Below are positions 9,037 through 17,636 of a stretch of DNA of 64,000 nt, piece after piece. Positions within the stretch are counted from its first letter, which is position 1, and every line of letters begins with the position of its first letter. This DNA is from Kiritimatiellia bacterium (GTDB lineage Bacteria > Verrucomicrobiota > Kiritimatiellia > UBA8416 > YA12-FULL-48-11), in the NCBI GenBank assembly GCA_028716365.1, contig JAQUPZ010000015.1, positions 19,227 through 83,226 of the forward strand, in the 5' to 3' direction. The notes beneath the pieces were generated by a model. That model was given only the letters and a program-made list of their open reading frames with translations, searched no databases and had not been told where the DNA came from. A program made the translations under genes and the position numbers.

Positions 9037-9546
9037 ATGTCATCAGACCTGACTGCTGTTGGTTGCAAGCCCTGGTGGAAAGGGGCTCGTGGTGAATGGT
9101 TTGTCGTAGTTCAGATAGTCTTTATGGGACTGGTATTCCTCGGCCCTCGCACGGTGGCCGGCCAACCAGCGTGGAGATTCCCATTCCCGCAAGTGTGCAT
9201 GCTCGTGGGTGGAGCGTTGATGGTTATGGGTGGCGTCCTGTTCGTTGCCGGACTTGTCCGCATAGGCCGCCGCTTAACACCATTACCGTATCCGAAAGAC
9301 AAGACCGAGTTGATCCAGACGGGTGCCTTTGCGCTGGTTCGCCATCCGATGTACGGAGGTGGACTCATTTTTTGCCTGGGGTGGGCGCTGTATATCCATG
9401 GTTGGCTCACGCTCGGATATGTAGTCGGCCTGTTTGTGTCACTGGATATGAAGGCGCGACGCGAAGAGAAATGGTTGACAGAGAAGTTTCCAGAGTATGT
9501 AGCTTATCGGCAGCGTGTACGCAAATTTATCCCGTTCGTCTATTAA
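9037..9546 (+). CDS. Isoprenylcysteine/phospholipid methyltransferase-family membrane protein
   Basis: A 169-residue integral membrane protein with about four hydrophobic segments (residues 20-40, 50-75, 105-125 and 125-140). The C-terminal half has the hallmark of the ICMT/PEMT-like methyltransferase family: GAFALVRHPMYGGG, followed by EEKWLTEKFPEYVAYRQRV and a short tail. The RHP motif and the E-E...Y pair form the S-adenosylmethionine site in the family. In bacteria such proteins methylate small or lipid substrates and are rarely characterised. The ATG has GAGGAGG nine bases upstream. It is the only plus-strand gene among minus-strand neighbours, so it probably has its own promoter. Confidence 0.85.
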   Translation: MSSDLTAVGCKPWWKGARGEWFVVVQIVFMGLVFLGPRTVAGQPAWRFPFPQVCMLVGGALMVMGGVLFVAGLVRIGRRLTPLPYPKDKTELIQTGAFALVRHPMYGGGLIFCLGWALYIHGWLTLGYVVGLFVSLDMKARREEKWLTEKFPEYVAYRQRVRKFIPFVY

Positions 9547-9588
9547 TGGTGTCGGCAGTTTGTATGTGTTATGGCTGAATGGGATCAG

Positions 9589-10473
9589 TTATTGGAAAAC
9601 CGATGCAAGGAACGCTTCGGTCTTGCGCAGTGTCTCCTCGTAGAGCGTGCGATCGAACATCAGGTAGCCATGCTTGCCTCCGTCGTTGACGACCAGTTCG
9701 CATTGATTGCCCGCCTTGAGCATCGCATCATGGAATGCCTGTGCACCCTTGAACGGCGTCACTGTGTCGCCCGTGCCGTGAAAAATGATCGTCGGCGGCG
9801 CACCAACCTTGACGCGATGGAGCGGCGAAATCTCCTGCCAGTGCTCACCGATCTTGGCGTTGCCATAGCCTTCTTTCGACGTATCAATGACGGGAAAATA
9901 CAACACCATCGCATTTGGCAAGCACGACACAGACGTATCCTCGCCAGCCTCGTCTACGCCGTCGAACAGCGCGGTACCGGCCGCCAAGTGACCGCCCGCG
10001 GAGCCGCCGTTTACTACTATCTTCTGCGGGTTCACGCCAAGTTCCGCCGCGTGGGCACGCACGTAACGCATTGCGGAACGGCCGTCCTTTACGCAATCGA
10101 ATACCGTGCTGCCGGAGTCTTGCTGGACGAGCCGGTATTCAATACTGATGCCGACCATACCACGCTCCGCAAAGTGCGCAGAAAACGGATACTGCCGGCG
10201 CGGCGACATGCCCGTCCACCCGCCCCCGTGGATGGTGAGGAAACACGGCCGTTTGTCGCTCGCTTTGTGGCCTGCCGGCTCAAAGACATTCAAGTGTAAT
10301 TCGCGCTCACCAACTTTCTTGTAAACAATCCTGCGCGTCGGCTCGATCTTAGCGGCCATTTCATCAATGAAATTGGATGTTATTGCCTTTGCCGGGCTCG
10401 AACTGTCAGCTGCCTGGGCGGCTGACACGAACAACAAACTTGTGATGCTCAACGACAATAGTCTGGTCTTCAT
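9589..10473 (-). CDS. Secreted alpha/beta-hydrolase esterase (BD-FAE / HSL-like)
   Basis: A 294-residue protein with a clear signal peptide (MKTRLLSLSITSLLFVSAAQ, cleavage after AQA). The oxyanion-hole motif HGGGW is at residues 82-86, the nucleophile is Ser158 in GGSAGG, the acid Asp236 is in HGTGDTVTPF and His268 is in GKHGY, so the whole catalytic triad is visible. This arrangement is typical of small carbohydrate esterases, such as feruloyl or acetyl esterases, that remove acyl groups from plant polysaccharides. That would suit the pectin-type enzymes nearby, but the substrate is inferred. GGAAAGG precedes the ATG. A full copy of the promoter-like repeat lies 64 bases upstream. Confidence 0.9.
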   Translation of the reverse strand: MKTRLLSLSITSLLFVSAAQAADSSSPAKAITSNFIDEMAAKIEPTRRIVYKKVGERELHLNVFEPAGHKASDKRPCFLTIHGGGWTGMSPRRQYPFSAHFAERGMVGISIEYRLVQQDSGSTVFDCVKDGRSAMRYVRAHAAELGVNPQKIVVNGGSAGGHLAAGTALFDGVDEAGEDTSVSCLPNAMVLYFPVIDTSKEGYGNAKIGEHWQEISPLHRVKVGAPPTIIFHGTGDTVTPFKGAQAFHDAMLKAGNQCELVVNDGGKHGYLMFDRTLYEETLRKTEAFLASVFQ

Positions 10474-10536
10474 TATGCCTTTCCCATTACTCCAAATATT
10501 GCGCTACTCCATCATTTTTTCACTGGTTGGTTAGGT

Positions 10537-10652
10537 TGGTCACAAGAAATTGCTTTTTCTAACAGTTCACGAGTGAATTTTATATTCCTCACTTTGCTGA
10601 AAGATTCTGTATCAGAGACACAACAGGTGTCAACGACTAACCGGCTGATATA
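10537..10652 (-). promoter_or_regulatory. Upstream repeat copy 3 with promoter-like core
   Basis: Third long copy of the repeat, pointing at the esterase. On the minus strand TTGACA is at 10633-10628 and TACAGA at 10611-10606, again 16 bases apart. The 10653-10799 part of this gap holds only the ribosome-binding site of the small gene at 10800. Confidence 0.6.
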
Positions 10653-10799
10653 ACGTGTAAGGGTAGTGAACTCTTTGAAAATGCCAATACGCTTTCTTGA
10701 ACTGGTGGAAAATATATTCATGCAGGCTGGACAAAGTCTTTCAAGAAGAGGATAATATATACAGGAAGGAGGGGCAATGAGCAGGAAAGGAGGTATGAT

Positions 10800-10955
10800 A
10801 TGCATCCGATAATTACAGTGAAATCATGGGCTCATAACGTTCACATGACGCAAATGCATGACATGATGGAGAATGCGATCAGACTGTTTCGTGATGTTTT
10901 TTTCTGGGTAGTTGTTGTTCTTTTAACACTGATTGTCATAGGGTTCATGTTTTAA
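10800..10955 (+). CDS. 51-residue single-pass membrane protein, unknown
   Basis: A short frame with a strong ribosome-binding site (AAAGGAGG, six bases before the ATG). The first ~30 residues are polar and rich in Met and His (HNVHMTQMHDMMENAIRLF). Residues about 33-51 form one hydrophobic segment (FFWVVVVLLTLIVIGFMF) that runs to the stop, so the protein would be tail-anchored in the cytoplasmic membrane. I do not recognise a family. The good ribosome-binding site and clean helix argue for a real gene; its length makes this uncertain. An alternative ATG at 10777 hits a stop after 11 codons and could be a leader. Confidence 0.55.
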   Translation: MHPIITVKSWAHNVHMTQMHDMMENAIRLFRDVFFWVVVVLLTLIVIGFMF

Positions 10956-11078
10956 ATAATACGTTGATAAATTTAGGACTGAATAATATTCTGACAAGTG
11001 ATTGTGTTAAGGTTTTCCCCTGACATAAGTTGTCGAAGTGTGCCATAGAGGCGTTACTGCACAACTTCAAGTCTAAGC

Positions 11079-11705
11079 TCAGCAGACCCACGCCAGCCAG
11101 CATGTATATTCTCCGGTCTCTGCCTTGACAACGAGGTGTCGTTCCTGAAGGAATATTGTGCAGCCATCGGTAATACACCATTTTTCCAGAACGACTGCAT
11201 TATCAGAAACTTCAATCTTAATGCCATCAGCATGCTTGATGCCTTGTTTGGCCAGAGACTCAATCAAGGCCCGGCCCGCGGGATCTTGACCAAGATTGTA
11301 ACCACCTATGTCTTTCTGCTCCAAATAGGTGTTGAATTCCTCCATATACTTTCCTCTCTTGTTCAAAGCCAGAAATACTTCCTGCGGATCAGCGCAGTTC
11401 GCCGACACATGTGATTCTGTCGGTCCCATTGGTCCCCATTTCTTACCTATTTTCTTATACCATTGCGACGGGTTCTGGGGGGAAAGTTGAAGAAGTGTCG
11501 CTTCGATTTTTTTTTGTCGTGATACGGGTAAAGGGTCGAGCATCACTCGTTTCGTGGTCTGTGTTGCAGAGGCGCTTAGCGTGGTTAAGTTGGGCACAAT
11601 GATCCGTGTGCCGCAGTGGTTACATGTTACCTCCAAACCCGCCCCCCGCTCGTCAATGATAAGGTGGCCCTCACACTTGGGACAAGAGAACTTAATATCA
11701 CTCAA
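11079..11705 (-). CDS. Zinc-ribbon protein, unknown function
   Basis: A 208-residue protein beginning at a TTG preceded by GAGGGG. The N-terminus has two CxxC pairs, CPKC at residues 8-11 and CNHCG at 28-32, forming a zinc ribbon of the kind found in many secreted or regulatory PVC proteins. The rest is polar, with no membrane segment and no domain I recognise. The middle (QWYKKIGKKWGPMGPTESH) and the C-terminal part (VLEKWCITDGCTIFLQERH) look folded and acidic/basic mixed. The C-terminus is Cys- and Trp-rich (CWLAWVC). No operon partner is close: the flanking gaps are 123 and 163 bases. Confidence 0.6.
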   Translation of the reverse strand: MSDIKFSCPKCEGHLIIDERGAGLEVTCNHCGTRIIVPNLTTLSASATQTTKRVMLDPLPVSRQKKIEATLLQLSPQNPSQWYKKIGKKWGPMGPTESHVSANCADPQEVFLALNKRGKYMEEFNTYLEQKDIGGYNLGQDPAGRALIESLAKQGIKHADGIKIEVSDNAVVLEKWCITDGCTIFLQERHLVVKAETGEYTCWLAWVC

Positions 11706-11868
11706 TTTTGCCCCTCGCTTTCTTACCGAACTTCTGGATAAGTAACAATTCCCTCCATTACACCAGCTATTTTAAAACCAATTCTCAGTACTGGCAAGAA
11801 TCAAAATAACGAATATCAGTCATCCTTACAGGATAATCCTTACACAAACCGTATGGAAATCATAAGGG

Positions 11869-13275
11869 CTACTTCGACTTCAGGCCGACAGTATTCACCG
11901 CGATCACCCGATACTGATACGTTTTGCCCACTTCCGCCCTGGTGTCCGTGAAACGCATCTGGACCAAAGGTTGCGTGGGAGTGTCACTGTAGGAGAGTTT
12001 TTGGAAGACCGGACGACCAAAAGGGTTCTTCCCCTGTTCAGGCACATTGGCAAGGAACTGCCCATCGCGTTCGATGATGAAGCTTGCGAGCCCGCTCTCG
12101 AGATCCGCCTCGGCTTCCCAAGTCAGTTCGTTCCCCTTGATGCGAATGTTGGTGGGAGCCGGCGGAGGAGTGGTATCAGTCACGGCGGTATCTTTGACAT
12201 ACTGCGTCCACACTTTAGCGATGGCTTTGTTGAGCAGCCATATGGACTTATCCACCGCACCTTCAAACTTCGCGACAGGCACGGGAGCAACGACATTCGG
12301 ATCAACGGCAGCCAGGGGGGCAATCCAAGTATCCTTGCTCGATATGGACTTCAAGGGATCGCCGCTTTTGTCGGGCAAACGCGTGGACAGGCAGGCATCA
12401 AGCCAGGGTATCGCCAGATAGCGTTGATTGCCGCATTCGTGACTGGTCAAGGGATCGACGGCCACGCATACGAGTCCGCCTTTGGCCCGAAGTGCCTGAA
12501 AAAAGGTCTCAACGCCACTCCAGACTCCAGAGAATCGGCCGTCTTTGACGGTGACGCCTTCCTTGGTTCCAAGATTGCACATCACCGGCACCTGACATGC
12601 GGTCTCCGGGATGGAATAGGGCTTGGGTTTTCCTTCCACAACTTTGAGCGTCGGTACACCTGAGCGTAACCATGCCGCAGCCACACGTTCCGGATGAAGC
12701 AGAACCATCCCGCCTCCCCAATATCCACCACCACTATGTCCCCAGATGGCCCACGGCACCGTGGCCAACTCGGGGTGGTTGGATTTTGTGCCCAACTCGG
12801 CCAGGGACTTTTGAAAGGACGTATCGGAACCATTGCGAGGATCACACCACAACAGGCCATTGGATTTGTCCGGCTGCTCATAACATGGCCCCATCAAGGC
12901 GCAGTCGTGTTTCCTGGCGAGAGCCTGCCAGTGAAGGTCAAAAGCGGCGGTTTGTCCCGATTTGCATGACCCCACGCCACAACCGTGCAGATGGATGACG
13001 ATACCACGCAGTGTTTTGAGTCCCGGTGGAATCCAGACCGTGTAGCTTACCGGATACACGAGCTCGCCCGGTTTCAATGAGGCATCGTACCGTACCCGAT
13101 AGTAGGGCGGATCAGCGGGCAGGGGGTTCTCATAAGGCGAGGTTTGGGCAGACAGAGAACCGGCAAAGATAAGGAAGAACAGGGCAAAGTAATACATGGG
13201 CCAGGAATGGCAGAGTCGTGTGTTCCGCGGATTATGAGAAATTGCTTTTCCTGATAGTTCACAAACGAACGACAT
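11869..13275 (-). CDS. Secreted alpha/beta-hydrolase with C-terminal fibronectin-III-like domain
   Basis: Residues 27-43 (MYYFALFFLIFAGSLSA) are a signal-peptide core. The catalytic domain follows, with HLHGCG as oxyanion region and WGHSGGG as nucleophile elbow, resembling polyhydroxyalkanoate-depolymerase or feruloyl-esterase-type secreted esterases. From about residue 370 (PPPAPTNIRIKGNELTWEAE) to the end is a fibronectin-type-III-like module (TYQYRVIAVNTVGLKSK). Two starts are possible. ATG 13275 has AAGG seven bases upstream and adds 26 residues coded by a fragment of the repeat family. ATG 13197 gives a textbook signal peptide but lacks a ribosome-binding site. It starts 12 bases after the oxidoreductase stop, so the two are probably co-transcribed. 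Confidence 0.8.
   Translation of the reverse strand: MSFVCELSGKAISHNPRNTRLCHSWPMYYFALFFLIFAGSLSAQTSPYENPLPADPPYYRVRYDASLKPGELVYPVSYTVWIPPGLKTLRGIVIHLHGCGVGSCKSGQTAAFDLHWQALARKHDCALMGPCYEQPDKSNGLLWCDPRNGSDTSFQKSLAELGTKSNHPELATVPWAIWGHSGGGYWGGGMVLLHPERVAAAWLRSGVPTLKVVEGKPKPYSIPETACQVPVMCNLGTKEGVTVKDGRFSGVWSGVETFFQALRAKGGLVCVAVDPLTSHECGNQRYLAIPWLDACLSTRLPDKSGDPLKSISSKDTWIAPLAAVDPNVVAPVPVAKFEGAVDKSIWLLNKAIAKVWTQYVKDTAVTDTTPPPAPTNIRIKGNELTWEAEADLESGLASFIIERDGQFLANVPEQGKNPFGRPVFQKLSYSDTPTQPLVQMRFTDTRAEVGKTYQYRVIAVNTVGLKSK
13231..13268 (-). repeat. Gene-proximal half of the upstream repeat
   Basis: Read on the minus strand, GTGAACTATCAGGAAAAGCAATTTCT matches the tail of the repeats at 757, 8798 and 10537 but lacks the TTGACA/TACAGA part. 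It lies inside the 5' end of the frame that starts at 13275, where it encodes VCELSGKAISHN. The same frame in the 10537 copy would read TRELLEKAISCD. Confidence 0.5.
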
Positions 13276-13287
13276 GTTATTACCTTA

Positions 13288-14661
13288 TTAAATGATGTCC
13301 TTGATATGTAACGGTATGCCTTTGGCTTTAAGTGCCTTCTGTACGTCGGCAGTCTCAAGTGCGTCGGGACTTGTTTTGTTCTTTACGGCAAGTGCGGCCG
13401 CCAGTCCCGCCACCTGACCCGTGAACGCCGCGGCAGGGATAACACGCATTACTTCCCACGCATCGCGATCATTCGATATACAACGTCCCGCAACGATGAG
13501 ATTCTTTGTTTTTTTAGGCAGTAGTGACGGATAAGGAACCTCCCAGACATAACCTTTTTTGCGCCAGTCAGCTACCATACCCACGGAATCATCTATGTGC
13601 TTGCTGTGGTCATGATCGCGTATAACAGTGAGTCCGTCTATGCGGCGTGTTGTGCGCATTTGATGCATTGCTGCAAGCGTCATCGGGAAGTATTCTTTTC
13701 GTTTCTCTGCTCCCTCCTTCGCATAACATTCTTTCAATTCGTTAATCAGAAGTTGTCGGGATTGTATGATATATTCGCTTACGTCCCTGCCATTGGTGCC
13801 GCGATATTTTTTACTACGCTCTGGTGCGCCACGTCCCGTATTGTCACCGCCGATGGTGATGACCGGAAGCCGTTCCGCTGCACTTCCCTGCATGGAGGTC
13901 TTTTTTGCTGCCCTTCGCGAATTCATGATTACCCACATTGAAAGCTTGTTATCGGTTTCCACACATGGTGCACCTGCGCGGAAGGCAACATCTGCTTCGC
14001 CCGTCGCATCCACAACGCAGGATGCGTAGAGTGCGCTGCGACCACTTTTATTTTCCACTTCGAGGCCGGTTACCTGACCGCCGTCGACAATTGTCGAACA
14101 GACGACCGTGTCGAACCAGATGTCAACACCTTCTGCAACCAGAAATTCGTCAAGTGCGAGTATGAACGATGCGGGTGAGAACTCGACTCGGAAACGCGGC
14201 GAGGCAGGACCTTTCTTTCCTTTCTCCCATCCCTGGGGAATATCACCGGGACCGTACTTAAGGCTCAAACGCAAAAGCTCTTCTGACAATCCGTAGGTGA
14301 CTTGTGTACCACGCCCGTCGCAAAGCGGAAGATAGATATATATAAGTCCTGTCGTGGCAAGTCCACCGGTGAAAACAGTCTTTTCAATGAGTGCTGTTTT
14401 CATGCCTGCACGTTGTGCTTCCACGGCCGCCGCCACGCCGGCGATCCCGCCACCGGCTACCAGTATATCATATTTGCCACCAGGCCCCATTACCGGCTTC
14501 TTTTTTCCATCCGATGTGGTGTTTTCGGCAAAAGCACCCGTCACAGGCAGTGTAAACAAGCCTGCCGTTATTTTTAAAGCATTGGAGAGAAAATTTCTGC
14601 GTGAATGTTTGTTTAATCCACAAGAAATTCCCTTTTTGGATACCTTGCTGATAGATTTCAT
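13288..14661 (-). CDS. Tat-exported FAD-dependent oxidoreductase
   Basis: Start chosen at ATG 14661, which has GAAAGG upstream; an in-frame start at 14688 is less likely. The protein is 457 residues. A twin-arginine signal (SRRNFLSNALKITAG) at residues 20-34 is followed by AFA. The dinucleotide-binding motif VAGGGIAGVAAAVEAQRAG lies at about 68-86, followed by LIEKTVFTGGLATTG, as in the large FAD-dependent oxidoreductase family (PF12831) common in PVC and Bacteroidetes glycan clusters. A second conserved block, LIVAGRCISNDRDAWEVMR, sits near residue 400 and matches the family C-terminal FAD contact. Substrate unknown; export as a folded flavoprotein suggests a periplasmic role. Confidence 0.85.
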   Translation of the reverse strand: MKSISKVSKKGISCGLNKHSRRNFLSNALKITAGLFTLPVTGAFAENTTSDGKKKPVMGPGGKYDILVAGGGIAGVAAAVEAQRAGMKTALIEKTVFTGGLATTGLIYIYLPLCDGRGTQVTYGLSEELLRLSLKYGPGDIPQGWEKGKKGPASPRFRVEFSPASFILALDEFLVAEGVDIWFDTVVCSTIVDGGQVTGLEVENKSGRSALYASCVVDATGEADVAFRAGAPCVETDNKLSMWVIMNSRRAAKKTSMQGSAAERLPVITIGGDNTGRGAPERSKKYRGTNGRDVSEYIIQSRQLLINELKECYAKEGAEKRKEYFPMTLAAMHQMRTTRRIDGLTVIRDHDHSKHIDDSVGMVADWRKKGYVWEVPYPSLLPKKTKNLIVAGRCISNDRDAWEVMRVIPAAAFTGQVAGLAAALAVKNKTSPDALETADVQKALKAKGIPLHIKDII

Positions 14662-14824
14662 TTTATGACCTTTCAAAAGTAGCCTCAAACCCTGCCCGCC
14701 ATGACTCCCGGCAGGCGGGAGAGATTACCAGATAAGAGATATTGTCCTGTTCCTCATAAGCTTATGAATATTTTCGGCTTGTCTGTCAAAATGGATTGGG
14801 CGTAATCATTCTCCCATCTATTTT

Positions 14825-15169
14825 TCATTTCTTAGATGTAAGTCCGATGTCCGGCATGGTCACCGTTATGATTTCATATATGTTCGCTGCGACAGCGGAA
14901 ACAAAGAACATCATCAGCGAGACAAGGATCACGACACCGGCTTTTGTGTCCATTATGTGTAATAATCTTATCGCCTTGATGGCCAGGGGCATGGTGAAGA
15001 ATCCGATTGCCGTGGCCAGGATCAGGGCAAACAGAATCCGTACCTTGTTTGCCCTGGCACCGCTGAGTACGCCGAAGACGAAAATGGCTATTGCCAGTAC
15101 AAGTGCAGCGATGGATGCAGTGGTATTCAATTCCGGCCAGAAAAAATACAATACGTTCTCTGATTGCAT
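14825..15169 (-). CDS. Small three-helix membrane protein, unknown
   Basis: A 114-residue protein starting at ATG 15169, which is preceded by AAAGGAG; an upstream in-frame start at 15190 has no ribosome-binding site. Three hydrophobic stretches are visible: SIAALVLAIAIFVFGVLSG, ILFALILATAIGFFTMPLAI and VVILVSLMMFFVSAVAANIY. A short polar tail ends in SKK. There are no conserved catalytic residues and I do not recognise a family. It sits between a FAD oxidoreductase and a Gfo/Idh/MocA gene on the same strand, 42 bases after the latter's stop, so it may belong to the same transcript. Confidence 0.65.
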   Translation of the reverse strand: MQSENVLYFFWPELNTTASIAALVLAIAIFVFGVLSGARANKVRILFALILATAIGFFTMPLAIKAIRLLHIMDTKAGVVILVSLMMFFVSAVAANIYEIITVTMPDIGLTSKK

Positions 15170-15211
15170 GCTAACTCCTTTTGCAGACAAAGCCTGTTGA
15201 CTTATATGACG

Positions 15212-16555
15212 TTACACTTCCCATCCCTTGCGATATTCGCGACGGACGAACTTGTTGATCTCCCGCATGTTGGTACATTTCATTTTCTTGACGTTCCACT
15301 CGATCTTCGCACCGATGCCGGCATACTGGGCGAGGTGTCCGGTCAAGGCCATGGCCGTGAGCGGACCAGCCGCGTCGATGAAGTTGGAAACTGGTGTACC
15401 TCCGGTGCGGATGCAGGCATAGAGGTCTTCGATGGGGCCGCCAGCCTTGGGACGTACCAGCGTCTTGGGAGGGACTGGGAACTTCTGGTGCTCCGACTCG
15501 GGGATGATCCGCGAGTGGTTGTTGAGATAGCCCTTGGTGCCGACAAAGAGCGTGGCCTCAGACCACTTGATTTCGTATTTCTTCTCCAGTTCTTTCATTA
15601 CTTCAGGGCGGAGGTCCTTGTGATCATAAACATAGCATTTGCAGGCTGGGAAGTTGTCGCGTGCCGGAATGTGGTAGCAGACGATGTTGTCCTGCGGATA
15701 CTTTTCGTCGCTGCCGTTCTTCGTGTTGATGCACTCCACGGTGAATTTCTTGACCTCCCAGAGTCGCAACGCCATGAAGGGATAGCACAGGCGATGGCAA
15801 GCCATGTCGCCGATGGTACCCGTACCGAACGCTTTCCAGTCACGCCATGAGAAGGGGTGCAGGCCTTCGTGATAGTCGCGATAGGGTGCCGGGCCGAGCC
15901 ATTCATCCCAGTGTAAGCCATCCGGGACAGGCTTGGAGGGAGGCCTGCCGCCTGTGCCGCCGAAATTACGGTCCAACAGCGTGTGGGTCTCGATGACCTC
16001 GCCGATGGCTCCCGCAGCGACGTACTCGGCAACGCGGCGGATCGCCTCGCCGCAGTAACCCTGGTTGCCCATTTGTGTCAAGACCTTATGCTTGCGCGCG
16101 GCTTTGGCAAGGGCATAACACTCAGCGATGTTGTGGGCCAGCGGCTTCTGGCAGAAGACGTGCTTGCCGTAGTTGATGGCACGGATGGCGGCCGGTGCAT
16201 GGTTGTGATCAGGGGTGGCGATCAGCACCACGTCAAGGTCCTTGTGGCACTCATCGAGCATCTTGCGATAGTCGTAAAAAATCCTGGGTTTGGCCGTGTC
16301 CTTGACTTTCTCGCTCATGACCTTGGCTATGTTTTTGTCGTCTACATCCACCAGGGCGACAAGATTCTCTTTCAGTGCGCAATCAACGCTGTAACCGCCC
16401 ATATTCGCCGCACCGATCACGGCCACGCGCAGCTTGTCGCCCGGTGATTGTTGGGCCAGTACGAAAGGCCCGCTGGAAACGCCCGCCATCGCGGCAAAAC
16501 TGGCCGCGGACAAAGAACTTTTGAGAAAACTACGTCGTGAATAACATTTGGACAT
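15212..16555 (-). CDS. Tat-exported Gfo/Idh/MocA-family oxidoreductase
   Basis: A 447-residue protein with a twin-arginine signal (SRRSFLKSSLSAASFAAMAG, residues 6-25). The Rossmann segment VAVIGAANMGGYSVDCAL starts near residue 45. The family EKP motif appears as QKP (FCQKPLAHN, residues 136-138), a variant in which Glu is replaced. The C-terminal beta-sheet domain follows, with HWDEWLGP and GTIGDMACH typical of exported PVC members of this family. These enzymes oxidise or reduce sugar carbons with a tightly held NAD(P); export in folded form by Tat fits a bound cofactor. AAAGG precedes the ATG, and an inverted repeat lies 20 bases upstream. Confidence 0.88.
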   Translation of the reverse strand: MSKCYSRRSFLKSSLSAASFAAMAGVSSGPFVLAQQSPGDKLRVAVIGAANMGGYSVDCALKENLVALVDVDDKNIAKVMSEKVKDTAKPRIFYDYRKMLDECHKDLDVVLIATPDHNHAPAAIRAINYGKHVFCQKPLAHNIAECYALAKAARKHKVLTQMGNQGYCGEAIRRVAEYVAAGAIGEVIETHTLLDRNFGGTGGRPPSKPVPDGLHWDEWLGPAPYRDYHEGLHPFSWRDWKAFGTGTIGDMACHRLCYPFMALRLWEVKKFTVECINTKNGSDEKYPQDNIVCYHIPARDNFPACKCYVYDHKDLRPEVMKELEKKYEIKWSEATLFVGTKGYLNNHSRIIPESEHQKFPVPPKTLVRPKAGGPIEDLYACIRTGGTPVSNFIDAAGPLTAMALTGHLAQYAGIGAKIEWNVKKMKCTNMREINKFVRREYRKGWEV

Positions 16556-16574
16556 GATTACCAGTTCCTTTCAA

Positions 16575-16611
16575 GGGTAACATCGTTATTGTGGTAGTTA
16601 AGGTGTTACCC
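16575..16611. promoter_or_regulatory. Inverted repeat just upstream of the oxidoreductase gene
   Basis: GGGTAACA (16575-16582) and TGTTACCC (16604-16611) are perfect 8-base inverted arms, 21 bases apart. They begin 20 bases upstream of the start at 16555. They could be an operator or a 5' leader hairpin. No matching site was noticed elsewhere in the window. Confidence 0.35.
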
Positions 16612-16926
16612 TATATTCTTGTACGTTAACAAACATGTCGTCTTTCCTGTCTTGATTCGATAAAAACCTATTCCTTCCGGTTATTCTCTTCAAGTGTTAT
16701 TTCCCATCTCTAAATACGATTTTGTACACTGGTTACATGTGATATACTTTGAATTGGCAGTATTTGTATTACTGCCGGTAATCACACTGACAATAAAAGT
16801 TGCTTTCCTTAAATCTCGCAGGTATTTGTGGATAATTATACAAGAAGAGAAATATCAGCAAATTCTCTAGCACAGACAGGTATTTTAACCTAGCTTTTTG
16901 CTTATAAATAATGAAAGGGTAATAAG
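16612..16926. other. AT-rich intergenic stretch, nothing recognised
   Basis: This 315-base stretch is AT-rich and has no convincing reading frame, tRNA-like cloverleaf or strong hairpin. It must hold the promoter of the plus-strand gene at 16927. AAAGGG, twelve bases before that start, is a plausible ribosome-binding site. Confidence 0.4.
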
Positions 16927-17586
16927 ATGGTTTCAATAAATTCACTGTCAATCGAAGGGTATAATACAGAACTTGTTCCTAACACGTTTTTTCAACAAAA
17001 GGAAGAAACTGAACACGGGGTGATTGTCTTTCCTGGATTGGGTTATACTTCTCAAATGCCATTACTTTTTTATTCGTCGAATTTGATGTTGTCACTTAAA
17101 GCAGATGTGCTGACGGTGGACTACGCTTATAATCGCCGCCAGGATTTTAAAACACTTAACAATGAAGAACGCGCGCGATGTTTTCTTGCTGATGTTCAAG
17201 CCGCCTATCAAGCCTTGCTCAAGCAACGTTCTTACAAACAAATCACTTTCATTGGCAAATCACTTGGCACAAAAGCAATCGGGCATATCGTTACCAGCGA
17301 AACTGTTTCTGCCACTGTCCGCGCTATATGGCTGACACCTTTACTCAAGGATAAAAAGTGGCGGGAGCAGATTAAACAATATGGTGGTCGATCTCTTTTC
17401 GTAAGCGGGACAGCCGATCCCAATTATGATGCGGAGTACATGAAGGAAGTACAGGAAGCTACCAAGGGACAGGTCGTATTGATTGACGAAGCGGACCATG
17501 GCTTGAATATAAAAGATGATGTAAAAAGGTCCATCCAGGCGTTAGAGAAGATCATGGACAGTATCAAAGTGTTTGTCACTGAATAA
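16927..17586 (+). CDS. Cytoplasmic alpha/beta-hydrolase
   Basis: A 219-residue protein without a signal peptide. The fold and triad are visible: strand VIVFPGLGY, nucleophile Ser112 in GKSLGT, Asp164 in SGTADPNYD and His191 in DEADHGLN. It resembles small single-domain hydrolases of the dienelactone-hydrolase or YqiA-like type found in Firmicutes. Its codons are noticeably more AT-rich than those of neighbouring genes, and it is flanked by an AT-rich gap, so recent transfer is possible. The substrate cannot be inferred. Confidence 0.75.
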   Translation: MVSINSLSIEGYNTELVPNTFFQQKEETEHGVIVFPGLGYTSQMPLLFYSSNLMLSLKADVLTVDYAYNRRQDFKTLNNEERARCFLADVQAAYQALLKQRSYKQITFIGKSLGTKAIGHIVTSETVSATVRAIWLTPLLKDKKWREQIKQYGGRSLFVSGTADPNYDAEYMKEVQEATKGQVVLIDEADHGLNIKDDVKRSIQALEKIMDSIKVFVTE

Positions 17587-17636
17587 TTGATTTCCAGCAA
17601 AAATCCGACTAACATTCTGATGCATAGGAGTACACA

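Noticed and set aside
10512..10805. 97-codon minus-strand frame (and a related 74-codon frame at 8819-9043)
   Set aside because: Both share the peptide YISRLVVDTCCVSDTE because both cross copies of the dispersed repeat. The repeat is more simply explained as regulatory DNA, as its copies differ by frame-breaking changes.
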